Below are positions 48,254 through 63,200 of a stretch of 64,000 bases of DNA, piece after piece. Position numbers and translations under genes: made by a program. Every line of letters starts with the position of its first letter. Position 1 is the first letter of the stretch. The DNA is from Spisula solida (taxonomy: Eukaryota; Mollusca; Bivalvia; Venerida; Mactridae): the NCBI GenBank assembly GCA_947247005.1, contig OX365962.1, positions 5,119,201-5,183,200 on the forward strand, read 5' to 3'. The notes beneath the pieces are model-generated. The model saw nothing but the letters and a program-made list of their open reading frames with translations. It was not told the DNA's origin and did not search any database.

Positions 48254-51200
48254 GCAAGTCCCTTTATTTTGATAAATTGCGTTGATAGTGATCGTTGATC
48301 ACAGTTAAATATATTTTGCATGTTTTAGGGAGTTCATTCCTCCCTTTTCCGATTCAATAATATCTTTTTGATGACATTCATTAACAATCAAGTACTAGAA
48401 TGCAACTGGTGTAGTTATATAGTTATTTGCTTTTCTGTTTGTATTGAATGCTGCCGTCCCTTACCGATATGTTATTATCTTTCTCCCTCCATAACTGATC
48501 GACCCAAAAGTCTTTGGAACTTCGTTTATGAACTGCAAATGTTTGACTTGTTTTTAAACAAAATTACAATCAATATAATATTGATTTTTTTAAAAAAAAG
48601 GAATTGACACCAATTCCCTTTTTTGGAGCCCAAAATGAGCAAATAGGGGTTACAAATGTCAACCTAAATTGAAAAAAAAAATCTAAACACGTCTACAAAT
48701 GTAACCCTCAAAAGACAAAATAAGAAACACAGGTTAACATTTTCATACTTTCAAAATGTTTGGACGTCCAAATTGCACTTAAATTTACCCGAGTTGGGCT
48801 TACATTGCAGTTGACCTAGGATTTTTATGACACGCATATATTGTTTAACCTGCAGCATTTCGTCTCGTTGCATTATATAATGATGATCGGTTATAAAAAT
48901 ACTTACATTGTACGCCACCAGGAAAGAAATGTAGAACCTATCTTACTTATTTACCGTACCTACCTACTGTACCAATGTAAAATTAATAACTATCTTCAGA
49001 CCCACTACCAACGTCTAAAAAGTCATACTTGTTGCTATGTTTAAATGATGGGATAAATGATTGTGCTGAGAATAAAACGATACAGGTTCGAAACTGTTCA
49101 TTTGGGTATGTATATAGGTTATACCCGACAGATTCGGATTTGGAGGCATACTGTATAGGTAAGAACATTTTCATTAATGTTATACTATATTTATACTAAA
49201 TTCAGTAATAACACACATTTTGAATAAACCAAAAAGGAAATTATTAGTTGCTTTCATAGACTTTCAAAAATGCTTCGACACCATTAATAGACCACTGCTA
49301 TGGTAAACAATAAAAAATGCAGGAGTTAAAGGCAAGCTTTACAGGGCAATTCATGATATGTACAATAACGTAAACTCTTGTATTCGATGTAATGCTGAAT
49401 GGAGTGATTACACGTATTTAGACGATACAACAGGACTAAAACAAGGATGCATTGCATCACCCATTTTATTCTGCCTATTTATTGATGGATTTGAAAGATT
49501 TCTGAAATAAAACAATATATGTGGATTTCAATTACACCCAGATATTATTGAACTGTTCTTACTAATGTTTGCACACGACGTGGCATCATTAGCTGATACA
49601 CTACATGGTTTACAAATGAATACATTATCTGAATTATGTAGGCAATATAAACTAACTGTAAATTAAAAAAATAGTTGTCTTTAAAACTGGAGGTAAAGTT
49701 GCAAAAATGAAACGTGGTCATATAGAAACGTAAAACTGGAAGTTGTCAATAAATTCTGATATGTAGGCCTAACTCTTACAAGACATATGTCATTAAATGC
49801 TATGATTCATGAACAATGTATTAAAGGTAAACGAACTTTAATATCTGTATTAAAAGCCCTATATGACAATGGTCAAAGGTCTAGAAGTGTATATTTTAAA
49901 ATTTTTGATACGAAAATATCTTCGATTTTGTTCTATGGAGCGGAAATATGGGGAGCGACAAAACACGCAGAATTATAACAATGTCAATATTATGCATGTC
50001 AAAGATTTATGTGCGCAAATCAAATATACATGTATATCACTACTTTAAAGCGTTGTATAACGTATTGGTTCAAAATACTTAAAATGAATGAATCTCGATT
50101 TGTAAAGAAATGCTATAATATGATGCTATTAGGTGACCAAAATGGCAAACTGAACTGGGTAACATCAATACGCAAATGGTTTCGGATATGTTTGGCAAAA
50201 TAAAGGTGTGGCAAATGAGCCAAATTTCATAAAATCATTCATCAAACGACAACAGGATATATTTTTACAAAAATGGAATGAGAATATTTAGTCGAATGCA
50301 AAACATTTGAGTTATATACTGTATAAACATAGTTTTGAATTTGAGACTTACTTACATGTATTAAACATAAGAAAATTCAGATACGCATATGTAAAATTCA
50401 GAACTTCTTGCCATGATCTTGGAATAGAAAGCGGTTGACATAACATATACCTAAACATAACAGAATGTGCAAACTATGTTCCACAAATTATATTGAAACT
50501 GAATACCTTTTCTTGTTATGCTGTAGTTTCTATGACGATATCAGGAGTACATACATTCCAACCAAATACACACAAAACATCAACGTTCACAAATTTACTA
50601 TACTCATGGCATCAAAACAAGAACACATAATCAAATCTATAGTACATTTCTAGTACACGCATTAAATAAACGTAGAAATCATTTGAAACAAATTACACAA
50701 GTTTAACAACTGTAATTCCAATATATATGTTCTATATCACTCCTAACATGTGCACTGTAAAATGTTTTGTTATGCGTTGTACATAATGTTGCATTGGCCG
50801 TAGGCCTTAAAGCAGAAATAAATATTGTCCTTGTCTATTCCCTAAAATGGTATAATACAACGTACGTTCAATATGGTTCGGCTATCCATGTGCATTATTA
50901 CAAATTCTATCACGATCTGCGGATTAATCCATTAAACATAGAGCAGAACTGGCCATTTATTTTTACCCCAATAAAACGTGGTATCAAATTGGCTGTTACT
51001 ATTTACGACCCATATCACGTGACCTTTTTATGAATTAATGAACGTAAACTTTATAGTACAAACTTTTACGGACCACGAGTTTCCACGAGTATCCAGTGTT
51101 ACAGCTATGACGCATCTATTTTTAGAAACTCCAATAAACTATCGAAACAAAGATTCATAAAAACTTCTTATAATCAATTCATTTATGTTTTTCATTTCAT

Positions 51201-54200
51201 GAAAAAGATATCTTACACTGGTGTTATTAACATTGTTTCAATGTTTAAAATGTGTTATTTCCTTCAGAACATTACGAAGGTCGTTTTCATTAACGAGGGA
51301 GGTAATAGTACCAGCTAATAAGCCACTCAATTTCAGCGTGGTATTATATTAAATGTCAAATGGGTGAAAATGGAATGCGCGCAGTTAAATAGTGCGGGAT
51401 ATTATCGTATTTAGAATCGAAATAAAAACTCTTTTATTGTATTTTGTCGGTGAATAAAACACGGGCCCTCGTTCGGATGCGGACAATTAAATCACTCGTG
51501 CTACGCACTCGTGATTTAATTTTTCCGCATCGGAACTCCTGCCCATGTTTTATTCACCGACAAAATACGCGAACAGATTTTTATTTCTTAATCAATTGCT
51601 GCGATATAGGAATGACACCTTAGCAAAATGCATGCATATATATATCATACTGTAGGAAAGTTACTATCAGACACATGTATGTGAGCAGAGTTTATTTTGG
51701 TCACGGAAGTGGTTGTTTCATGAAAGTGTTAAATTAAAGTAATTCAGTAGTATATAGATGTCCGCCATAAATGGTCAAACTTTATCATTTTGAAGTAAAT
51801 TAAATGTCTGCCATAAATTGAGTAGCAAGGTTCAATCTGTTTTCAGAATCAGTGGAAAGTGGTGGACCAAAAACAGGTAGGTACATTCATATCGCAATAA
51901 ATTACAGCAACAAGATAACCATGTCGTAGCAAATCAGTTTAATATTTTAACCCAATAAATGTTTTATTATGCCATCCTATTAAGAAAAGAGGTATATTAT
52001 GAACATAGATTAATATACCAGATTTGTATAGCGCCTTTTGAATGCGAACACACGAGATTGTACGAGCAGCTAACAGTCCAACTTTTAATATTGCAGCTTT
52101 GAGACGAATATCATACTTTTTATCAATGTTGAGTCTGATTGTTGTTGTTTTAAGTTGACCACATTTGTCGTTTGCTTTCAGATGCTATTGACCTACTTTG
52201 AAACATTTAATAAAAGTGTTACAATGCTGAAAGACACATTACGATGTCCTTTTATCTAAAGGAAAGTTCATCATGTATAAATGTATCACTCAAATTAAGT
52301 CTAGACCTTTCTTTGATATAAGGCATAATTTCAGTCAGTTTGACGATGCGTTTTTCGAACGTCTTTTAGCTTAGTATAAATTAGTAAGTGTTAATCAAAT
52401 GTTACCAAAGTGCAGACAATGGGCTAATGGATACACATGCCAAGTTTGAAGCACGAAACCCCTAAAACTACCACGATATGAATGGAATTGCATTTGTTTT
52501 CGAACACCCCTCGTAAATGTCATCCATTTAAGCTCCTTAAAAAGATCACTGGACAGCATCATATGGTTTATCTGAAATTATTCTAACTGCTCTCTTTTGA
52601 AATTTTATTAAATCTTCTTGTAAATTGGTTCAAAAGTGTCCCCATATTGTGTTACAGTAATCCAAGTGAGGTAAAATATACGCATTATAAAATTGTTTGC
52701 GAGCATGCAAGTCAAGAAAGCATTTTATTCTTACTAGAAGATAAATTAGGGAGTTGCACTTTTTTATTGTTTTTTTGCCAGGGTCAGGTTTTGATCAACT
52801 TATACTCCAAGGAGTTTATCATTTTTGACAATTCAAGAGGTTGATTACATTTCGATGGTATCATCGTTTTCAATTTCTTTCGAAAGTTTTGTTGATGCAA
52901 AAATAATCATAGCTTTTGTTTTTTTTGCATTTGGAACCATAGCATTATTATTACACCAGTTTGCAACGCAATCAAGGTCATTTTGTAAGTTATAATTAAT
53001 AATATAATTTATTAACATCAACATCAAAACCCATATTGGTTTTGAAGTCACTAAGGTAGAGGTGAACATAACAGTGGCTTTTACTTGACAAACGATTTCT
53101 GATCAATAACTCAACATCCCTTTAATGGAGGAATCCACGCATAGATAAAGTAAAGTTAGTGATGCATTTCTGAAATAAGCTTCCTCATTGGATACTTTTT
53201 ATTTGTACATGTATATGACAAGGATACAGACATTACAGACTGGTATACCATTTGTATGTTCCCTGCTAAAATGATACGTAATATTGACTTTGTATAAAGA
53301 CCGGTACTCTTACATGCAACATTTAATACAGCATACTATTAAGCAAAGTCCAGATGATAACAAGTCACTCAGAATTGCAAGCAATACCAGTTTGAAAACA
53401 TGACCTTTCAATTATTTTCAATGTGTTTGTTGCCAAAGCAACCATATTTGAGTCAGAATAAAATATATACATGGGTGGCACCTAACCACAAAAATAGCTT
53501 GGAAACTGTTTGAGTCAGGATCTAGAGGAAGGGAGTGCTAACTTTTAGTCTCTTATAATCATCCCTTATATAGACAATGCCGTTGACATATCTTCTTGTT
53601 ACTAGTTTTCAGATGATGCCCCAGATATATCAAACCTTATTCCGACAGTTTCGGCAGGCGTGAACGAAGAGGAAATCACAAATACTCTTGAATGCGACTT
53701 TAATCCACCCGATGAATCATATCTGGAGCTTATCTACGATATTGAATGGAGTCTACATTCAGGAGTATCCAAGCTATCCTCCATTCATTCCGTTGAAGGT
53801 GTTGCATATGACACTGCAGAAACGTTTCGTGGCAATACCAAACTAACTGAAGCACACTTAAAAGATAACCAAGTTACGAAGCCTGGTTTTACGGTATGTA
53901 TGTATTATAAGCCATGTTTATTAGCCAACGTTTTTTTTTATTTACGAATGCACAGTCGGCCTGACTGTTATACCGACGAGCTGATTAAATGAAAGCAATG
54001 CTCCTTCTTATTAGACACAACATGTTTAAATTGTTTTCATTTTCGATGTATAAGTTTGAAATTTTACTAAATGTTGTAGAAACGTTGCTTAATAGCATGT
54101 TCATACAGTCTTGTAAAATATGAAATCATACATAAGTAGTGGCATCGCCAAGCCAGCCACACACACAAGAGACAAACACAGAACATACCATCCCTGATAA

Positions 54201-57200
54201 ATATGATCCAAGTCAGCCTATATTAATAACTGCCTCTCACAAATTAGTGTATAACCACGTTTGTACTTTATAAACGCCTTTAAAAGAACATGTATGTATC
54301 TTCAATTTCCAGATTATATGCATCTTGGCGGCCAGGAAGAATATTCTAGGTCGTATTAGCAAAGCAAAATCTAGCCTACCAAAATTCTGTGGAGTTAAGG
54401 TAATTTAAAAAAAATATGTTTCACCGTATAAATCAACGTTTATACGGCGTAAGGATTACTTTATTTTTTATTATGAAGTTAAGGATTCTTTTACTTCTGT
54501 ATATTCAAATTTATGCATCAAAATAGTTTTAGTTATTACTATTATCCTACTTGTCGTTCACAAACAGACAAACGGAATGTACATAATCCAGTTTAACGTA
54601 ATTAAACAAAATGCTAAAAATATATCTCAAATTCATCCCAAAATATTTTTGTGCGAGTTCGTTATTATATTCTTGTTTGTGAAAAAATGAAAGAACACTC
54701 ACGTTATTCAATAGGTAGGCCAAAAATAATTTATTTCCTATTTTTATACCGCCGAGTTGTCTTTGTTATTTGTAAAAAAAGCATAGTCTTATGAAACACA
54801 TTAATATTGTCATTGGATTCTTCAAAGTAAAGAAAAACCGATGATTTATCGAAACTTTCACCGGGCACACATTACTTGATATAGAATAACACTTGCATAT
54901 GTTCCATTTATCAGATGTGGACAACGTCGCTGATTCGAATTTCAAGCGGTTTAGTTTCATTGTCTCGTTCAGTTGTGCGTTTGGCATTGTGTCGTCTAAG
55001 TATGTTGTTATGTTTCTGTGCTCGCATGTTTCAGTTGAGTGCTGCATTCACTGTCCGTTATTTTTCTTTTCTGTAAAACCTTTTCATTTACATGTTACAG
55101 TTTTTATCCATAGTTAAACATGCTAAACCTAGCTGTATGTACAGTGTCATTCAGAACGTATGTATTATAAACTATTTTTTCCAAATAATGTTTTCGACTC
55201 GTTCATGTGCGAGGTGTATAGTATCGATACACGCGAGAGTACCATGTGTTACCAACCAGTTTATTTTAGTTTGGTGGGTGACACTATAACGCGTGTCAGA
55301 AAGGATCAAGTCCCCCGTCCGAGATTCGAACCAGGGTAATCTCAATCCGTAGTCAAGAGCGTTGTCCAGCCGTGCATCGTATTACACAAGAATGTTAATA
55401 AAATAGTGTTTCATAATTATTAATTCACCAGATGTTGACGCCGTCCCGCATTCGAATTCTGAAGGATGACACATTTGACGTGAAATTACAGTTGACGATT
55501 CCATTTGGATGTAAGCGACCCGGTTGTAGCTTGGAATTTGATATGCTAGTGCCCGAGGAGAAAGAGGAGCCATCATGTCTGCTTTCCGATCTAGTTCAAC
55601 AACCTTCACTAGAAGGAAGGAACTGTGGTGTAAAGTTCCAAAAGGAAGACGACATTGCTACTTTCAAGGTTTCAGCTGTATTTGGAACGAATATTGGACA
55701 GGCAACGAGCGAGGTCTATGAGTTGATGTTTCAAACACCCAAAAAGTTTCGAAACCATGCTTTCTTTCAAAATTATACCCTCCCACCGATAAGAGTAAGT
55801 TTTCTAACTCTAAAATCAATATTATGATAATATACTAAACTCACCATGTGCTTAAGGTGTGTATTGTAACCCGAGAATTAGATTAAAGGGCAAGTAGTGA
55901 GTCATTCATTTTAGGGAGTAGATGCATATATAGACTTGCTATAAACTACTTTTTGGGGATACTGATGGTTCGTTCTTAATACTAATGTCCCTTGCGTAGG
56001 TGGCTATGCGTTCCCGCCATTTCTGTATAGCTTTGAGTATTCAAACTATTTTATACAGAATTCTTAGAAAAAAACTATATTTAATTCATACAAAATAGTT
56101 TGATCAATTGATAATAGAACAATGTGCCAACAGAAACCACACTAAGGGTCAAACTGACTCGTCACAACAAAATTGGAAGTATATGTTTTCGCGAATTTTT
56201 ACATCATGTTAAAATAGGTGTGTGGATGTTTTAAACAACTGTTCAATGGATATTACCCTTATAGGTGGAATTATTGGTGGATCAAGCAACACTACAAAAC
56301 AAACGCGGTGTTATGCAGTTAGTGATCCACACATGCAGACATTTAATGGGTAAGTGATAGTTCATTGAATGGTCTGATGTAGTGGTAAGCATAACAAAGG
56401 GTTTGGTTGAGAGTACCCCTTATGGCTTAGTATGGCTATAATAAGTGGTAGTGACTACCCCATACGGCATTGGATGGATGTACTCTGTGATGGTGAGCAC
56501 CGAATGTGACATTGGGTGGTTGTACTTGACAAGTGTTATGTACCCCATATGGTCTTGGGATGCCTGAACTTTGCAGTGTTGCATATCCCATAAGGCATAT
56601 TTTTCGTAACTTAACCTTGAAATGACCTTGACCTTGACTTCAAAGTGGTCAGTCTTGTATGTCAATATGATGTACGTTATCAAATGAATAATATCTAAGC
56701 AAATATTTGTGACTATATACATAAATAAATAAAAATGCATGAGAACATAGAATTTTAAGTATATTTGTTAATTATGGCGGCCATCTTGGACGCCATCTTG
56801 AATTTCCGGGTCCACACCACGTGTTGACAATTTATGCCGGCAGTTCCATATAGTACATACATAGGCAAACATTTTGGTATATAACATTGCTTGTTCTACT
56901 TTAGCTGTCACCTAGCTATGCCCAAAAAATCACCAATTGTCACCCAACTATATGTGTTATACCGACATTTTAACTGAAGTATTGTTGAAAAAAAACATAT
57001 TTTTGAAAGGTTACGTAATTTACATGGCATTTCATATCAATTAACTATTTGTGTAGTTGTACTATAGCTATATACATTATTGAGCTGTATACTAATCTGT
57101 ATCATCATTTCTTAACTTAAAAACGTCATATACGTTGACTGTTTTTTTAATATTCTAGTAATTTCATGCAAAGTAACGTAAATTACGTATGTTATATCAC

Positions 57201-60200
57201 ATTTTTTGCCTATAATAATTTGCACAACTAATAGTTTCAATTTTAAATACATTTAACATACATAAATGTCTTCTTCACATGATTTATTGAACAATTAGCA
57301 TGTTTATAATATCATATAAGCAAAATTAGTGATTTCTGTAGAAAATCGCATAGTCACGTATTTCAAATCTCCGTAACTCGTTAAAGCCCCAACAGAAACT
57401 TGCAAACGTTTGTCTGTGAATGCCACCTACCATAAGGTTTAAGAAAATCATAGTGTTGAAAATTCCCCCTGGGGGGGAGCAGGGTCAATTGTCAGCTCAA
57501 GGTCTACTATTTATGCCATTGAAAGTCTTGACACGATAAAATACATGGTTTATACATACGAAATCAAATACCGGACCTCTAGCCCGTCCTACGAGGATTG
57601 TCTAGAGGTCCGGTTACTCTAGCCATTTCCAAGTTTGAAGGGGGTATACTGGAATCACTATGTCTGTCTGTCGGTCGGTCGGTCGGTCTGTCTGTTAGCA
57701 AAATCGTGTCCGCTCTGCAACTTTGTCATTTCTTGCTGGATTTTAAAATGGCTTGGTACAAATGTTCACTACATCAAGACGGTGTGTCATGCGCAAGACC
57801 CAGGTCCCTAGCTCAAAGGTCAAGGTCACACATAGATGTCAAAGGTTATATAGTCATGCAAGTCGTGTCCGCTCTGTAACTTTGTCGTTTCTTACTGGAT
57901 TTTAACATTGCTTGGTACAAATGTGTACCACATCAAGACAATGTGTCATGCGCAAGACCCAGGTCCCTAGCTCAAAGGTCAATGTCGCACTTAGAGGTCA
58001 AAGGTTATATAGTAATGCAAGTCGTGTCCGCTCTGTAACTTTGTCATTTCTTGCTGGGTTTTAAATTGGCTTGGTACAAATGTTCAACACGTCAAGACGG
58101 TGTGTCATGCGCAAGATCCAGGTCCCTAGCTCAAAGGTCAAGGTCACACATAGATGTCAAAGGTTTTATAGTCATGCAAGTCGTGTCCGCTCTGTAACTT
58201 TGTTGTTTCTTACCGGATTTTAACATTGCTTGGTACAAATGTTTACCACATCAATCAAGTTTTTCTATAATTGTTTTCCAAAATGTTTGGGTTTTTTTCG
58301 AAAAAAAATTTTCAAATATTTTTTTAGATTTTTATTTTTTTTTCAATTTTTTTTTCAACTTTATTTTCGAATTTTTATATTAAAATAATTTTGATTTTTT
58401 CAAATTTTTTTCAGTTGATTTTTTTTCTTCGATTTTTTTGTTTGTAGTTTTTTCCCTACCATAAAGGCCAAGGCCACTTAGAGGTCACAGGTTATATAGT
58501 TTTGCATGTCGTGTTTCTTACTGGATTTTAAAAGATAAAAGTAACTATAAATTTAAATAATATTCCTGTGTCAAGCAGTGCTGCGGGTTATGATTCATCA
58601 CTCCAGTGATAGTTCTAGTCTAGATTTCGACTCCTGTGTGAAACCCGGCCTCGAGCGTAGTAATTTTTTAGCAACACGATATTCCATTAAACAACTGATC
58701 TTTTTAATTAGTGAATATAATCTCCTTTCATAAAGAAAAATTCTACTTATTGTATTTTAAAGATAGTTTTAGTCATTGGCGGTTTTACAAGCAAACGCTT
58801 TGGAACTACTTTACGTAGAACTATTTCAGCTTCCCGCCACCAGTGAAAACATGCGGTTTCTATTTATAGCATCAATGTTTGTATACAACATAATTAGGTC
58901 ATCGTCTACAATGTTCAGCGGCGGAGTGATTTTAATTAAAACCGTGGGATTACTTTCTCTGCCTTGACGGTTAACAGGCCTTTGGTAGTAGGAATATAGT
59001 CCATGCGGAGTGATTTGCTATAAATATCCTCTAAAAATAAAAGTCTGATATAATTGTTGGTCTTACCTACCTACCTACCTAATCATCTTCGCCCCAAGGA
59101 GGGCATAGGGCATCCACCACTCTTCGCCATCTAGGTCTGTCTTGAGCCGCTGTTTTCGCTTCGTTCCATGACATGGAGATGTCCTTCAGCTCTTTTTCCA
59201 TCGTTCGTCTCCATGTCAGGACAGGTCTTCCCCTCTTCCTCCTCCCTTGGGGGTTCCAGTCAAGGGATTGGCGGACAATGTTGTTGGGGGCCTTCCGGAG
59301 TGTGTGGCCAATCCACCGCCATTTCCGCTTCTTTATTGTCATGGCAATTGGGGACTGGTGGGTTCTTCTCCATAGGTCTCGGTTTGATATTGTCTCTGGC
59401 CAGCGGATGTGGAGGATCTGACGTAGGCAGGTGTTGACAAAGACTTGTAGCTTTTCATCAAGCAGTTTGGTGTGTCTCCACGTCTCTGAGCCGTATAGTA
59501 GGACGGAGATCACATTTGAGTTGAAGAGCTTCAGTAATATCATTGTGTGGCGTACGCCACACAAAAAGTGAACGAACTATCCTAATTTTGTCAATAGTAT
59601 AAAGAACAAAGTCTTACAAAGAAATAACTATCAAACATGTTAATAAGCTTGTATTATGTAACTTACTACCTCTTCGCTGACCTCGCAAAACGAAATATAG
59701 ACCGCTATAAGCCACCATTAGCCAGTCACGTGGTCTAAGTGGGAAAGACATCTCGTATCATTGGTTATGAGATTAGACGCTCGCTGAAGCTCGCGTCTAA
59801 ATCTCATAACCAGCGATACTCATTGTCTATCCTTTACTTGAAAAACGATGTTGCGTTTGGCATGGTATAAAGTATTCATTTTTCTGTGAAAGTGGTATTA
59901 CCTTTTAACGAGAGATTTACACTGTCATGTTCCATAAGACTGTCAGTGGGGTAAGAGTGAGGATTGGTGCATATTAAAACTAGTTTAATTATATAGCACC
60001 CGCCTGGGGCAATGCTTACTAGCTAATTTATAAAATGCTACTAATTATATTACAGACATCCGTATGAAAACCAAAATGATGGAACATTTATCATGTACAG
60101 GCACAAAGAACTAGAAGCAGAGGTAAATACAATGAGGTCGGAAATCCTTGCAATATCGCCAGCTTTCAATCTCATTATTGTTAAGTATAGTCCATCGATG

Positions 60201-63200
60201 ATAACACAAGCCTTTGTTTACAATTGAAATTGAAAATAAAATGCATTTTTGATGTCCATTTATGTTCAAACTTGTTCATTATCACTTTCAATGCTTATGA
60301 TATTTCAATATACGCTAATATCAGTCGACCGTGTAGTGTTTATGTTATCAATGTTTGTTTATTGATAAGGCTATCGAGTTATCGCCGGCGAGCTGTACTA
60401 CATGTACGTGCTTTTGGTGTTCCCGTGTTTTACGTGCACATGTTTTTATAACCAGGAATACCTCATACTCAATATTCATAACTTAAATTTAGCTGACAAT
60501 TTATTGTGATGGTAACGATCCGGATCAGGGATGGTATTCACAAAGCATCTTAGCAGAAAACGTTTCTAATTCAGTTTGGTCAACATGACGTTTGCCTAAG
60601 AAGCGTCATGCGATGCAGATTCCAAATATGTATAAGTCTAATAAAGTCGTATTGCACCTACGACATTCTTCTGCTAAGCCAGCGATATATATGTATACTT
60701 ATGTTATTACGTTATGTGACCGAACAGTTTATAAAAATATTAAAAATATTGTGTAGTCTGTAAAAGATATAAATATTTTATATCAGGTGCATACAAAGAC
60801 GACTCTATGTAACCGAAATATTGCATATTGCATATGTGGCGTAGCAGTCCGGGCTGGGAAAGACGAATTTGTCGTAGACAACTGTGCAACCGACAAAGTT
60901 GTACCTCCAGCGATTGTATACTGCAATGATCGAGTTCTTTACCGACAAATCAAAAGGACAGGTTCTAGTTATGAGGTACATGACTTTTTTGTAGTTTCAA
61001 ACAGTTAACTAAGCAATATGGCTTCGATTTCTGGGTCGAGTTATGTTCGTCCGTTTCATTTATTAACAGTTGCTACCGGCAATATGGATTGATATATTTA
61101 TTTCGGCATGAAATGCACATTCATATGGCAATCATAATATTAAAACAGACACAAACAGTACTGACTTGCGTCCACCATATTCCTCAAATGTGAATTAATC
61201 AGATGTGCATGATTTATTCCTTTACATAATCAAGCTAACAAAACATGCACGACCAAACGATACCAGAGAGGAATTAGGGTTTCTAACTCTTACGGTCAAT
61301 TCCGACGTTGTTTTATGGGCTTTTACTGTGTTAAGATCAATCGTTGTATTCTTGTTCTAAATCAAAATGACTATGATGATCTGATGTCCGAGAAATTCTT
61401 TTTTTTTTCAGAAAAAGAACGGCCATGTTTTATCACATAATCTAAAACGGTAACTTCAATAATTACGAAAAATAAAATTTAAAAACATGTCTTTCAGATA
61501 ATGTTGCCCCATGGAACCAAAGTAGTAATGACTTACAGGTATGGGTTCTGGGACATGTTCATATATCCGTCACTTGTTGATCAGACGAAGACAGAAGGAT
61601 TATGTGGATTATTCGGAGAATCAGAGGACATGGTTAAAAGGAAAGAAGGGCTAAGCTTTACCGATAGTTGGAGGTAATACTTAAATGATATGTATTTCAT
61701 AAGACTTATATAACAGTTACACTCAGTGGCAAAAGAATGTATACATTGTACATAAAATAAAAATCTATCGTCATGAATTATATTATACAATCATGTACTT
61801 TCTTTTGCGACTAAGTGGGTATCAATCGTGTAACATATACGTAGAATGGTCTTTTTGGGGGAGTCACGTTTTCATTCGCTTATTGAGGCATATTTTCGGA
61901 TCATCATAACGCCGATTGGTAAACATTGGCTGGATGTAAGCGAGTACACACAGCACCTAGAAGACCAGACCAGGCCTCGTTTTCACAAAGAATTAATATT
62001 TCAGGATGCATGAAACTCAAGCATTTTATTTTATTTCAAATACAGAAAATATATTGATAGAAAAAAGCATTCATTTTAAGGGGGTACGAGCTGCCTTGTG
62101 CGCATGCGCGAAATTTCAAAATCGTATTTGATAAGATCAAACATGAATTTTAGTTTCAATGATCGCATATGAATGTTGATTAATGATAATGATAATAAAC
62201 ATATTAATATTATTGCACAAATTAGATATTTTTAACTTTTTATTTTTTGCATGTATGACAAGTGGGTGGTGAACGGCAAAATTGTGAATAATATGGGTTC
62301 ACAATAAGTCCCTACAATAGTTCAAATGCATATGCTTATATATAATATGTAGTGCATGATTTAGTTATAAGAGGTAGCCACACATATTTTTAATAACAAC
62401 TTTTTCATTACAATATGCAAATTAAGTTAATTTTATGCAAATTTATTCGTAATTAGTACTTTTTTATGCACAGCCCCCAAAAACGCTGGTGACCCTTATT
62501 TTTTATTTGACTAAACTGGTGTTCTATTTGATACTAAACTTAGGGCACATTCTAAATCATTTTTGATCGAATTTTTGACGTTCATTTGAAATCGTTTGAA
62601 AATCACACTTTTTTGCAAGTGGGTGGGTTAACTATTTATCATGTTCAAATACATGTACTGAATTTGTTCACCAGACAGCCGGAATTGTGTATAATGTCAA
62701 TAGGAATGACCATTGCACACACAACATATCATGCATTGCTTAAAAGTGGTTTCATATTGTAATAATCTTAAAAAGGACATAATGGTGCCATAAATGCAGG
62801 AAATAGATAAAATGAGCAAAATACAATGGTAGGTCATTAGAAAGCCATGTACTAGTATGTAAAAAAACGAGCCTGGTGACATGACATTTTTATGATTTCA
62901 ATGTTGTTATAGAAGACTGTTTTGTCATTTTAAGATGTTTCAAAGAAAATTCGATCGTTAGATCAAAGGTGCGCGTACCACCTTAAGCAGAAGAAACATT
63001 ATTGGTATATCATTAAATTTCAAAGACAAATAGATAAGTTGCTAATGCATAGTTATAGAAATAGTGTACTTAACAAAACGAAACTGGGTTTTAGAGCTTG
63101 AGTCTGGATGTCTGAGATCAGTTTCGGTCTCAAGTTCAATTCATCTATTTTGATAAAAAAATAAATGTTTTCAAGGTTTGTAATATGCTGTCTCAAAACT

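Noticed and set aside
55855..56262. A missing small exon between VWDE-like exons e and f to repair the phase
   Set aside because: No acceptor/donor pair in this stretch gave a sensible insert, whereas a one-base loss inside exon f explains both frames.
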